Shown here: positions 1 to 6,345 of the stretch, in pieces | Numbering within the stretch: position 1 is the first letter of the stretch | Layout: the number at the start of each line of letters is the position of its first letter | Assembly: GCA_021812865.1 (NCBI GenBank) | Contig: JAKAMP010000135.1 | Location: 1 to 7,221 of the forward strand | Direction of reading: 5' to 3' | DNA: 7,221 bases | Source of the DNA: Bacteroidota bacterium | Lineage (GTDB): Bacteria; Bacteroidota; Bacteroidia; Bacteroidales; JAAYUG01 | The notes under the pieces: generated by a model | What the model was told of the DNA's origin: nothing | The model's database searches: none | The model's input: only the letters and a program-made list of their open reading frames with translations | Position numbers and translations under genes: made by a program

Positions 1-943
1 CAGTGTAAAAAATATAAACGATAAAAAAGATGATTACGCTGTTCACAATCAAATCTCCCAGCGATGGAAGCCAGTTAGAGGAGGCAAAATACTGTGGTTT
101 GAAAATATCGAGCTGGTAAACCGGTACGGGAATTTTCCAGGTCACCATAACAAAACGCAGCAATCCCAGCAGCACCACGATCACTGCAAAAACAACCAGC
201 TTTTTTTTCCTGCGTTTTGTTGATTTCACCAGCGACAGAAGCGTAATCAGCAGAAAAGCCAGGGATGCAAGGTACAACAGTCCGGCATAGGATATATAAG
301 TTGATGCCGAAAGCGGTACAGGGGAGGGATGAATATAGAAGAGCCTTTCCTTGTTCAGCCCGGTAACAAAATAGGAGCCCGGAACCACATCCTTCACATA
401 CCCCATTTTTACCTCGCGGTTGAAGCTGAAATCCTCCTGGAATCCGTTCTTCATGAAACGATTCTCCAGCGGATAATCTCTATAAATGAGGATCAGTCCG
501 GTTACTACATAATCCCCGCTCCTGCCGGTCATTTTCACGAACCACCCATTACCCAGAAACAGGCAGGTGGCATGATCATAATATCTGGCCAGGCTGTCAC
601 TCAGCGAGAAGGCATTGTCGGACCAGAACACAAGGCTATCCTTTTTGTAAACCAGGTATGACTCTCCGGTCACAGCCATCTGGTTTTCCGAAAGTCTGAA
701 TTCGTTCCACGCCTCGCCGGGTGAACGGGTGGTATCGAGTCTTGCAACGGCAATGTTCAGAAATTTCTGCATTCCAACCATCTTCCTGTGCAAGGTTTCC
801 TGGAAAGCATTGAATTCGTGCTGAAACTCAACATCATCTTCCGAAGGCATCCCGTCAGGTAAAAATACGGCGAGGATAAAACAGACCAAAAACAGTAGGA
901 CCGGAATATATATCCTTCTTTTACTCATTTCTTTTAAGCGCAT
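1..943 (-). CDS. Membrane-anchored sensor protein, probably histidine kinase (N-terminal part, cut by window edge)
   Basis: The frame is open from the ATG at 943 through position 1, giving 314 codons with no stop, so the C-terminal part lies outside the window. A second ATG at 928 (MSKRRIYIPV) is an equally possible start. A hydrophobic segment at residues 11-28 is followed by a polar, presumably periplasmic domain at about 30-212. Further membrane helices lie near 216-239, 249-268 and 298-313; a very basic stretch (KSTKRRKKK) between the second and third suggests a cytoplasmic loop. The periplasmic part contains LVFWSDN, NGWF, a GDYVVTGLILI stretch and YPLENRF, and the later membrane part has WLPSLGDL. 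From memory these resemble the N-terminal half of large Bacteroidota sensor histidine kinases of about 1,200 residues. No kinase domain is visible here, so the kinase call is inference. The start follows the rlmH stop by 34 bases on the same strand, so the two may form an operon. Confidence 0.6.
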   Translation of the reverse strand, partial: MRLKEMSKRRIYIPVLLFLVCFILAVFLPDGMPSEDDVEFQHEFNAFQETLHRKMVGMQKFLNIAVARLDTTRSPGEAWNEFRLSENQMAVTGESYLVYKKDSLVFWSDNAFSLSDSLARYYDHATCLFLGNGWFVKMTGRSGDYVVTGLILIYRDYPLENRFMKNGFQEDFSFNREVKMGYVKDVVPGSYFVTGLNKERLFYIHPSPVPLSASTYISYAGLLYLASLAFLLITLLSLVKSTKRRKKKLVVFAVIVVLLGLLRFVMVTWKIPVPVYQLDIFKPQYFASSNWLPSLGDLIVNSVIIFFIVYIFYT

Positions 944-960
944 CGGTTGCCGTAAGTTAA

Positions 961-968
961 CAAAATTA
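961..968 (-). promoter_or_regulatory. Possible -7 promoter element (TAATTTTG) between rlmH and the sensor gene
   Basis: Read on the minus strand this is TAATTTTG, a full match to the Bacteroidota -7 consensus TAnnTTTG. It lies 17 bases upstream of the ATG at 943 and 32 bases upstream of the ATG at 928. If used, it would leave only a very short leader for the first start, which would favour the second. No TTTG-like -33 element is seen at the expected distance, so it may be fortuitous and the sensor gene may simply be read through from rlmH. Confidence 0.2.
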
Positions 969-977
969 TCCGGATCC

Positions 978-1448
978 TCAGTCGTGGTGGTATGGCTCCC
1001 CTTTCAGGATGGTAAACGCTCTGTAAATCTGCTCCATAAACACAAGACGCACCAGCTGGTGGGAAAAGGTAAGACTGGAGAGCGAGATTTTTGCATTGGC
1101 CCGCTTGTTCACTTCAGGGGAAAAACCATATGCGCCGCCAATGACAAAAACAAGGTGTTTCACCGACTGGCTCATCTTCATCCCCACGAATCCGCTGAAT
1201 TCCTGCGAATTCATCTGTTTTCCGCGTTCATCGAGCAGCACCAGGTAGTCAGTCCCGTCTACCTGTGATAATATTTGTTCACCCTCCCGCTTCATCCATT
1301 CCTCCCGGCTCATCTCTCCTTTTTTTTTATCGGGAATCTCCACCAGGGCGAAATTAATATACCGCTTCATCCGCTCCCTGTAAAGCGCAATTCCTTCGCG
1401 GATGAAGCCAAAGTCGGTTTTCCCCATGCATAGCAGTGTAATGCGCAT
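978..1448 (-). CDS. rlmH: RlmH, 23S rRNA (pseudouridine-1915-N3)-methyltransferase
   Basis: The 156-residue product has the length of the RlmH family (E. coli 155). RlmH is a cytoplasmic SPOUT-class (knotted) methyltransferase that uses S-adenosylmethionine to methylate N3 of pseudouridine 1915 in helix 69 of 23S rRNA, acting on assembled 70S ribosomes. Visible family motifs are LLDERGK (71-77), the SAM-binding glycine loop VIGGAYGF (102-109), the block SLTFSHQLVR (125-134) followed by EQIYRA (139-144), and the C-terminal PYHHD (152-156), where many homologues end in PYHR or PYHH plus an acid. The start at 1448 gives the canonical MRITLLCMGK N-terminus. A run of nine A on the coding strand (1320-1328) encodes part of DKKKG; the frame is intact across it. 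The gene is divergent from the DUF4783-nadC unit and upstream of the sensor gene on the same strand. Confidence 0.96.
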   Translation of the reverse strand: MRITLLCMGKTDFGFIREGIALYRERMKRYINFALVEIPDKKKGEMSREEWMKREGEQILSQVDGTDYLVLLDERGKQMNSQEFSGFVGMKMSQSVKHLVFVIGGAYGFSPEVNKRANAKISLSSLTFSHQLVRLVFMEQIYRAFTILKGEPYHHD

Positions 1449-1552
1449 CCCGGTTGGTTTTATTGATTCATATCGGAAAAATACATATATTTAACCGCAT
1501 TATGGTTCAATTTTTGCGGATCTTCATATTGCCTTGAAACCATTTTTGTGAC
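1449..1552. promoter_or_regulatory. Divergent intergenic region, rlmH / DUF4783-nadC-yihY
   Basis: These 104 A/T-rich bases separate two divergent starts, so they should hold promoters for both units. On the minus strand TATTTTTC (1483 down to 1476) differs from TAnnTTTG only in the last base and sits 27 bases before the rlmH start. It is the best candidate there, but a TTG that could serve as -33 lies 24 bases further up, which is too far. On the plus strand AATTTTTG near 1509-1516 is a one-mismatch candidate for the other unit. Neither is a strong match. No Shine-Dalgarno sequence precedes either start, as is usual in Bacteroidota. Confidence 0.35.
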
Positions 1553-1939
1553 ATGAAAACAAAATTAAAAAGAATCCTTTTGGTTGCCTGCCTGCTGGTA
1601 TTTTCGCATGCGATCTTTGCCGCAGTTCCCGATGCAGTGGTTTTGGCATTCAAAACGGGCAATTACAAAGAACTTGGAAAATACCTCAATGCCAACATTG
1701 AACTGGCCATCCTCGAGAACGAGGACGTATACAGCAAAACACAGGCCGAACTCATGCTGAAAGATTTTTTTTCCAAGTACCCCCCCACGAATTTTGTGAT
1801 CATTCATGAAGGAGGCAAGGAAGGAAGCCGTTATGCCATTGGCACCCTCACCACATCGAAGGGGGAATTCCGCGTATACTTTCTGCTGAAAACGCAGGAT
1901 AACAGCCAGGTAATCCATCAACTGCGCATAGAAAAATGA
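1553..1939 (+). CDS. DUF4783-family exported protein
   Basis: The product is 128 residues long. It begins with a typical signal peptide: MKTKLKR, a hydrophobic core (ILLVACLLVF), and a likely cleavage after HAIFA near residue 23. No lipobox cysteine stands at the cleavage site; the cysteine at residue 13 lies in the hydrophobic core. The mature part of about 105 residues has the pattern I associate with DUF4783: an early helix with FKTGNYKELGKYL, a central KDFF..YPP segment, and C-terminal strands (YAIGTLTT, FRVYFLLK, HQLRIEK). This suggests a small NTF2/cystatin-like alpha+beta fold outside the cytoplasm. The biochemical role is unknown. Its stop overlaps the nadC start by 4 bases (ATGA, 1936-1939), so it is first in an operon with nadC, a pairing I recall as recurrent in Bacteroidota. 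The function need not concern NAD. Confidence 0.88.
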   Translation: MKTKLKRILLVACLLVFSHAIFAAVPDAVVLAFKTGNYKELGKYLNANIELAILENEDVYSKTQAELMLKDFFSKYPPTNFVIIHEGGKEGSRYAIGTLTTSKGEFRVYFLLKTQDNSQVIHQLRIEK

Positions 1940-2790
1940 CCGACTACAAGCTGTGGCTGAGCCATTTTATCCAAAACGCGCTCGAAGAAGACCTGGGCGA
2001 TGGAGATCATACTTCTCTTTCGTCCATACCAGCCACTGCAGAAGGAAAGGCAAAGCTCCTGGTAAAGGAAACAGCCGTACTTTCGGGTGTTGAAGTTGCC
2101 TCGCAGATCTTTTCGTTCATCGATCCCTCTTTCCGCATAAATATCATGATTGCCGACGGACAGCCGGTTCATCCCGGTGATGTGGCTTTCATTATCGAAG
2201 GTAAAGTGCATTCCATTCTGAAGGCCGAACGCCTGGTACTGAATGTTATGCAGAGAATGAGCGGTATAGCCACACAAACGGCCCGGTACGTGGAAGAGCT
2301 CAGCGGATTGAAAACCCGAGTGATCGATACCCGGAAAACCACCCCGGGTATGCGATACCTCGAAAAGGAAGCCGTAAGGCATGGCGGGGGAATGAATCAC
2401 CGCATGGGACTGTTCGATATGATCCTGCTCAAAGATAACCACATTGATTATGCCGGGGGAATAGAAAAAGCCGTAAAGGGAGCCCTGGCATACCGCAAAG
2501 AAAAGAGTCTGGCTATCCCCATTGAAGTGGAAGCCCGCAGCCTGCAGGATGTTACATTCATTGCCTCCATTCCGGGGGTTGACCGCGTGATGTTCGACAA
2601 TTTCACCATTGAACAGACCCGCGAAGCAGTAAAAATCACGGCCCGAAGGGTTGAAACCGAAAGCTCGGGGGGAATCACCCTCTCCAACCTGAGGGCTTAT
2701 GCCGAATGTGGCGTTGATTTTATTTCGGTCGGCGCCCTTACACACCATGTAAAATCGATCGACCTGAGTTTAAAGGCCTTCACGGATTGA
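1936..2790 (+). CDS. nadC: NadC, nicotinate-nucleotide pyrophosphorylase (carboxylating)
   Basis: This 284-residue enzyme (quinolinate phosphoribosyltransferase, EC 2.4.2.19) converts quinolinate and PRPP to nicotinate mononucleotide, CO2 and pyrophosphate, the step joining de novo quinolinate synthesis to NAD. The N-terminal domain has EEDLGDGDHTS (17-27) and VLSGVEVA (48-55). The alpha/beta barrel has ERLVLNVMQRMSG (98-110, Arg99), DTRKTTPGMR (131-140), NHRMGLFD (154-161), LLKDNHI (164-170), EVEA (197-200), MFDN (219-222), SSGGI (243-247) and SVGALTH (264-270). The quinolinate and PRPP contact residues known from the M. tuberculosis enzyme (Arg, Lys, His-Arg, Lys, Glu, Asp) all have counterparts, so it should be active. 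Length is normal. It overlaps DUF4783 by 4 bases and yihY by 1 base. The partner genes nadA and nadB are not in the window. Confidence 0.97.
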   Translation: MTDYKLWLSHFIQNALEEDLGDGDHTSLSSIPATAEGKAKLLVKETAVLSGVEVASQIFSFIDPSFRINIMIADGQPVHPGDVAFIIEGKVHSILKAERLVLNVMQRMSGIATQTARYVEELSGLKTRVIDTRKTTPGMRYLEKEAVRHGGGMNHRMGLFDMILLKDNHIDYAGGIEKAVKGALAYRKEKSLAIPIEVEARSLQDVTFIASIPGVDRVMFDNFTIEQTREAVKITARRVETESSGGITLSNLRAYAECGVDFISVGALTHHVKSIDLSLKAFTD

Positions 2791-3674
2791 TGCAAGCAAC
2801 CGATCCAGCAAATCCCGCCCCGGAAGGGAAAAAGCCCCAGCGCTTTCAGTATGGTTACCGGCAGGTGTGGAGCAATTTCCGCACGGGTATCCTTCATGGG
2901 GCCATTCTTACACGCAGCACCTCCATCGCTTTCCTGCTCTTTCTCGCTTCCCTGCCCACAATCATTTTTTTCTTCTCGATGATCCCCTTCATTCCGCTGC
3001 ACAATTTCCGCCACGAACTGCTCGATGTGATCCATGCCCTGCTGCCTGCCAATGCGGCCGACAGCATCTCGCGAAACCTGAGCCTGATCATGGTAAAACG
3101 GAAAAGCATTCCTATCATGGGCGTTGCTACCGCTGTTTTCTTTTCACTCAATGCGATTAATGGGGTGATCCAGGCCTTCAACGCCACCACACATACCCTC
3201 GAATCGAGAAAGCTGGCCGAACGCATCCGCGTATCGTTTTACCTCCTGCTGGTATGGTCTTTCCTTGTGGTGGCCGCCGTGAGCCTGATCGTCATGGAAA
3301 AGGTTTTCATGCTTCACCTGAATTCGATGGGATTGCTTCACATATCCATTATCAGGATACTGATCGTGATTTTTCGCTGGATCATTATCATGCTGCTGAT
3401 TTTCTTCGGCATCGCTTTTATTTATTACCTGGGACCGGCAAAAAGAAACCACCGTAAGTTCTTCAACCAGGGAGCGCTAATTGCTACATTGCTCATCCTG
3501 TTAGCCTCTCTCGGCTTCTCTTATTTTGTGAACAACTATGCGCCTTTCAACCGCATCAACGGTTCCATCGGCACCATCATGGCCGGCATGATCTGGATGA
3601 ATTTCAATTCCATTGCGCTGTTGCTAGGCTTTGAATGGAGCGCCAGCTTCGGGCAGGGAAACGAACAGGAGTGA
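2790..3674 (+). CDS. YihY/BrkB-family inner-membrane protein
   Basis: The product has 294 residues from the ATG at 2790, which overlaps the nadC stop in TGATG. A TTG three bases earlier is also in frame, but the ATG is the better start. After a polar N-terminus (about 1-40), six hydrophobic segments are seen near 43-66, 107-129, 148-169, 187-215, 228-247 and 259-281. The C-terminal signature NGSIGTI...WMNFNSIALLLGFEWSAS is characteristic of YihY (UPF0761), as is the early SIAFLLFLASLPTIIFF helix. The family was once labelled ribonuclease BN (rbn), and that label should not be used for this protein. The name BrkB comes from a Bordetella serum-resistance study. The molecular function, perhaps transport or envelope related, is not settled. 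Its place as third gene after nadC suggests co-transcription rather than a role in NAD synthesis. Confidence 0.9.
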   Translation: MQATDPANPAPEGKKPQRFQYGYRQVWSNFRTGILHGAILTRSTSIAFLLFLASLPTIIFFFSMIPFIPLHNFRHELLDVIHALLPANAADSISRNLSLIMVKRKSIPIMGVATAVFFSLNAINGVIQAFNATTHTLESRKLAERIRVSFYLLLVWSFLVVAAVSLIVMEKVFMLHLNSMGLLHISIIRILIVIFRWIIIMLLIFFGIAFIYYLGPAKRNHRKFFNQGALIATLLILLASLGFSYFVNNYAPFNRINGSIGTIMAGMIWMNFNSIALLLGFEWSASFGQGNEQE

Positions 3675-4043
3675 TAAGGAACATAGATTTTCAGATCCCA
3701 AATCTGTATAAAATTCACAGGCTTGCCTTTCGCCACAGACCTTCATAGTTTCACATCTTCCCAAAAGGCTTTAATAATCAAAAGCAGCACCTTCCAGGCT
3801 GAATTACTTCGTCAAAATGTTAATAATTAATAGTTATTTTTATGGGGGTTACGTGATTGGGAGTGCTAAATTTGGGTAAACAAGTCTCTTAGAACCTGTT
3901 TAAAAATTATTGTGATGATTTGCTTTTTTTAGTTATTGAATATGAACTGATTACAATATTTCAGAATGTGATAAATTTTTCATACTTGATGAAGTTCGAA
4001 GTATTCGGGCCCGTAAGATACAATCCGGAAAAGAAACGGAAAT
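3675..4043. other. A/T-rich convergent intergenic region without a supported gene
   Basis: The region lies tail-to-tail between the YihY gene and the hybrid kinase. Just after the YihY stop there are small overlapping inverted repeats (AGATTT 3685-3690 with AAATCT 3700-3705; CAGAT 3692-3696 with ATCTG 3702-3706), but no T-run, so a terminator is not convincing. A weak 6-bp inverted repeat (ATACTT 3982-3987, AAGTAT 3999-4004) and the palindrome CGGGCCCG (4006-4013) lie near the kinase end. The stretch from about 3820 to 3990 is clearly richer in A/T than the flanking genes. At 3889-3905 a sequence resembling an insertion-sequence end is seen (see findings). No open frame of useful length occurs. 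Confidence 0.5.
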
Positions 4044-5753
4044 TTATTTCTTGCGGAGGTATTTTTTCAATACCTGGATGATTTCATCCTGGCTGAGTGG
4101 CTTTGAGAGGAAGTCAACACACCCGCAATCCATGGCTTTTTTCTTTTCTGAATCATGGATATAGGCAGTCTGTGCAATAATCGGAAGTCCCGGATGATGT
4201 TTGCTGATCTCTCTTGCAGCGTCAAACCCGCTTAGTACAGGCAACCTTAAATCCATCAATACCAGGTCAATGTCGGCATTGGATCGGACCTTTTCTATTG
4301 ATTCCAATCCATCGGCAGCGTGCAATACGGTTATATTAAAATCCGATAATATTTCCAGCAAATACAGGTAATTTGAATATTCATCCTCTGTAATTAATAT
4401 TTTCCCTTCTATCCGGAGGTTTTCTTTTTTGGTTGAGACGGGACGGTGATCCTGTTTGGGCAGAGGCAAATCTCCGGCCGGAAGGGTAAAGAAGAATGTC
4501 GTTCCTTCCCCCAGTTTGGACTGAACCCGGATATTTCCACCCAATAATTCGACCAAGGCTTTTGTGATGGATAAGCCGAGGCCCATTCCTCCCCTGGTTC
4601 TGGTATAGTCAGTCTCGACCTGGTGAAAGCGGTCGAATATTTTTGAAAAATCACATTCTGAAATGCCTATACCGGTGTCTTCAGCAAAAAATTCCACCAT
4701 GCCTTTCTTTCTTGTTGCTCCGAACCGGATTTCCCCCGAATGAGTGAATTTGATGGAATTATCCAGCAAATTCATAAATACCTGGCAAAGTCTTTCTTCG
4801 TCGGTTAAAATTTCAATGTCTCCGTTCAGTGAATAGCTAACAGCAATGCGGCTATCCTTTGTTTTTTCCTTGTAAATCGCCAGCAGCCTTTCAAAGACCG
4901 ATTGAATGCTCACCGGAGCCTTGTTCAGGATCATTTGGTTGGCTTCTATTTTTGAAATATCGATCAGGTCGTCAATAATAGTGACCAGTTGTTTGCCGCA
5001 GTTCGCGATAATATCACCATAGTGGTCAAGTTTCTCAACCGGCAGTTCTTTGGAAATGATGATGTTTGTGAACCCGAGGATACCGTTTAAAGGAGTGCGT
5101 ATTTCATGACTTATATTCGCCAGGAATGCCGACTTCAGGCGATCGCTTTCCATCACTCTTTCGTTGGCAAGTCTGAGTTTTTCATTGATTTCCTGGATGG
5201 ATTTATTCTGTGCCTGCAGTTCATTAATTAATTCCTGGTCCTTCCTGTGCAGTTTGGCATTTTCTATTGCCAGGGCCGATTGGCTGATATAGGTAAAGAA
5301 CAAATCGATTTCGCCTTCCGAGTATGTTCTGTTAGTTCTTGTGGTTCCCAGGATCAATATGCCTGTTGGTTTATTCTTAATAAACAGCGGCAGGTATAAA
5401 ATGGATTTCAGTCCCCTGGACTCGACCACGATTTTTTCAGATTCAGAGAAGATTTCCTCCCCGGTACTGTAAATACTTAACGGATTCCCTGTATGTACTG
5501 CTTTTTCGATATGCGGATGATTCGACAGCAGATCATATTTAAGCTCTTGCGGAAAATTAGGGGGCAGCGGTGGCGTTGTGGCGCCCAGGATGAGCTGGTT
5601 GTTTTCAATCAAATATATGGCGCCGGTATCTAAACGGAGCAGTTCTGTGGATTTATCGATGATGATCTGCAACACATCATCCAAAACAATAGAAGAAATG
5701 ATTTGCTTGTTCACTTCTATCAGGCTGCGTATTTGACTATCATTTAGCCGCAT
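4044..5753 (-). CDS. Soluble hybrid histidine kinase (GAF-HisKA-HATPase_c-REC)
   Basis: From the ATG at 5753 the product has 569 residues; the frame extends 15 codons further to a TTG at 5798, which I do not favour. Domains in order: a GAF-like sensor (about 15-167), a short coiled coil (about 168-205), a HisKA dimerisation domain with H-box SHEIRTPLNG and phospho-accepting His216, a HATPase_c domain with N-box NLLDNSIKF (Asn332), DTGIGI (Asp359) and GLGLS (Gly391, Gly393), and a C-terminal receiver. The receiver keeps the acidic pocket (TEDE, Asp457), the phosphorylated Asp501 in LMDLRLP, Thr529 and Lys551. All catalytic residues are present, so it should autophosphorylate and pass phosphate to its own receiver. 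No membrane helix or signal peptide is seen, so it should sense a cytoplasmic cue. There is no DNA-binding output and no response regulator next to it, so an Hpt protein or regulator elsewhere is expected. Confidence 0.95.
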   Translation of the reverse strand: MRLNDSQIRSLIEVNKQIISSIVLDDVLQIIIDKSTELLRLDTGAIYLIENNQLILGATTPPLPPNFPQELKYDLLSNHPHIEKAVHTGNPLSIYSTGEEIFSESEKIVVESRGLKSILYLPLFIKNKPTGILILGTTRTNRTYSEGEIDLFFTYISQSALAIENAKLHRKDQELINELQAQNKSIQEINEKLRLANERVMESDRLKSAFLANISHEIRTPLNGILGFTNIIISKELPVEKLDHYGDIIANCGKQLVTIIDDLIDISKIEANQMILNKAPVSIQSVFERLLAIYKEKTKDSRIAVSYSLNGDIEILTDEERLCQVFMNLLDNSIKFTHSGEIRFGATRKKGMVEFFAEDTGIGISECDFSKIFDRFHQVETDYTRTRGGMGLGLSITKALVELLGGNIRVQSKLGEGTTFFFTLPAGDLPLPKQDHRPVSTKKENLRIEGKILITEDEYSNYLYLLEILSDFNITVLHAADGLESIEKVRSNADIDLVLMDLRLPVLSGFDAAREISKHHPGLPIIAQTAYIHDSEKKKAMDCGCVDFLSKPLSQDEIIQVLKKYLRKK

Positions 5754-5855
5754 AGGATATTTGATTATATCAGCGCTATTCCGGTAACCAATCCACAAAA
5801 ATCAACCTGCTAAAGTCTCATCGGTAATTCTTCTCCAATTCATGCATAATGTATT

Positions 5856-5863
5856 CAAAATTA
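5856..5863 (-). promoter_or_regulatory. Candidate -7 element upstream of the hybrid kinase
   Basis: The minus strand reads TAATTTTG, a full match to the Bacteroidota -7 consensus TAnnTTTG, followed by AATAC. It is 102 bases upstream of the kinase ATG, which would give a leader of about 95 nucleotides. No clear TTTG -33 element is found about 20 bases upstream, so support rests on the -7 box and its position in an intergenic space. Confidence 0.3.
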
Positions 5864-5916
5864 GCAATCCCGTACACATAATCCTATAAAATGACAGGCA
5901 TTTTGCCGGTTATTTT

Positions 5917-5924
5917 CAAAATTA
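5917..5924 (-). promoter_or_regulatory. Second candidate -7 element upstream of the hybrid kinase
   Basis: A second TAATTTTG on the minus strand, sharing the 10-mer TAATTTTGAA with the box 61 bases downstream. Its first three bases are the TAA stop of the disrupted small frame. It would give a leader of about 155 nucleotides to the kinase. Without a -33 element it is weaker by position than the nearer copy. Confidence 0.2.
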
Positions 5925-6130
5925 ATATCTATACGTTCCATCCCTGTATTGAATTCTCACCCCATTGTAATCGATCCTGAAACTCAATCCGTTGGATGAG
6001 GTTTCCACCCAGGGGGGGTGCAAGCCATCATTCAATTCGGACCAACCTTCCAATGTTTGCAATATTGACTGAATAAGGAGTAAAATAGCAATAACAGGAA
6101 CAATGCAAAAGAAAATCGTTTCATAGCCAT
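5922..6130 (-). pseudogene. Frame-disrupted gene for a small exported or membrane-anchored hypothetical protein
   Basis: From ATG at 6130 (or 6124) the minus strand encodes a signal-peptide-like start, MAMKRFSFALFLLLLF, but this frame stops at 6034-6032 after 32 codons. In the -1 frame a coherent segment runs to a TAA at 5924-5922 with WSELNDGLHPPWVE, SSNGLSFRIDYNGV and RIQYRDGTYRY, but it has no ATG of its own. Adding one T to the T-run at 6082-6085 would join the two into one 69-residue protein: a hydrophobic N-terminus ending LLLIQSILQ, then a polar tail of about 40 residues. This points to a single-base loss, by real mutation or by sequencing error in a homopolymer. I do not recognise the family and assign no function. 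It lies between the DUF4386 gene and the kinase on the same strand, 168 bases before the kinase start. Confidence 0.45.
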
Positions 6131-6345
6131 TAAAATGAAAGCAAGATTATTGAAAAAGCATAAAAACTATATCCATTCAACTCTGGAATGCAACCGGATT
6201 TTAATTGGTCTGACAAAAACAGGTATGCAGCCAGAATTTACGAAGTATGATAAATTCAAGCCTCAGCATAGGTCATAAAAATACCGGCCGGAAGCTATCC
6301 GGGCAATCTTTTCATAATCCAGATCTATGCCAATCAATACACTTA

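Larger units (their letters stand above)
5754..6345. other. Long gene-poor interval between the hybrid kinase and the DUF4386 gene
   Basis: These 592 bases contain no intact gene that I can support. They hold the disrupted small reading frame at 5922-6130 and two TAATTTTG boxes on the minus strand, described separately. The part from 6131 to 6345 shows only a 47-codon plus-strand frame with no recognisable features and the short palindrome CCGGCCGG near 6285. No terminator-like hairpin with a T-run is evident downstream of the DUF4386 gene. Confidence 0.5.

Noticed and set aside
329..661. 110-codon plus-strand frame antisense to the left-edge membrane protein
   Set aside because: The minus-strand frame there has a coherent membrane topology and runs uninterrupted for 314 codons; the plus-strand frame has no recognisable features.
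984..1268. 94-codon plus-strand frame
   Set aside because: It is antisense to rlmH, which is certain from its motifs and length.
1918..2748. 276-codon minus-strand open frame covering nadC
   Set aside because: It is fully antisense to nadC, whose motifs are unmistakable, and its translation resembles no family; it follows from the codon composition of nadC.
3685..3706. Hairpin after the YihY gene considered as a terminator
   Set aside because: Stems are only 5-6 A/T-rich pairs and no T-run follows.
3989..4081. 30-codon plus-strand frame beginning MKFEVFGPVRYN
   Set aside because: It overlaps the 3' end of the kinase gene, is very short and resembles nothing I know; considered as a transposase remnant but not supported.
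5754..5798. N-terminal extension of the hybrid kinase to a TTG start
   Set aside because: TTG starts are uncommon in Bacteroidota and the ATG at 5753 opens directly into the helix before the GAF domain; the 15 extra residues show no feature.
6135..6278. 47-codon plus-strand frame beginning MKARLLKKHKNYIHS
   Set aside because: Short, with no family resemblance, no leader signals, and lying against the disrupted small gene on the other strand; expected by chance.
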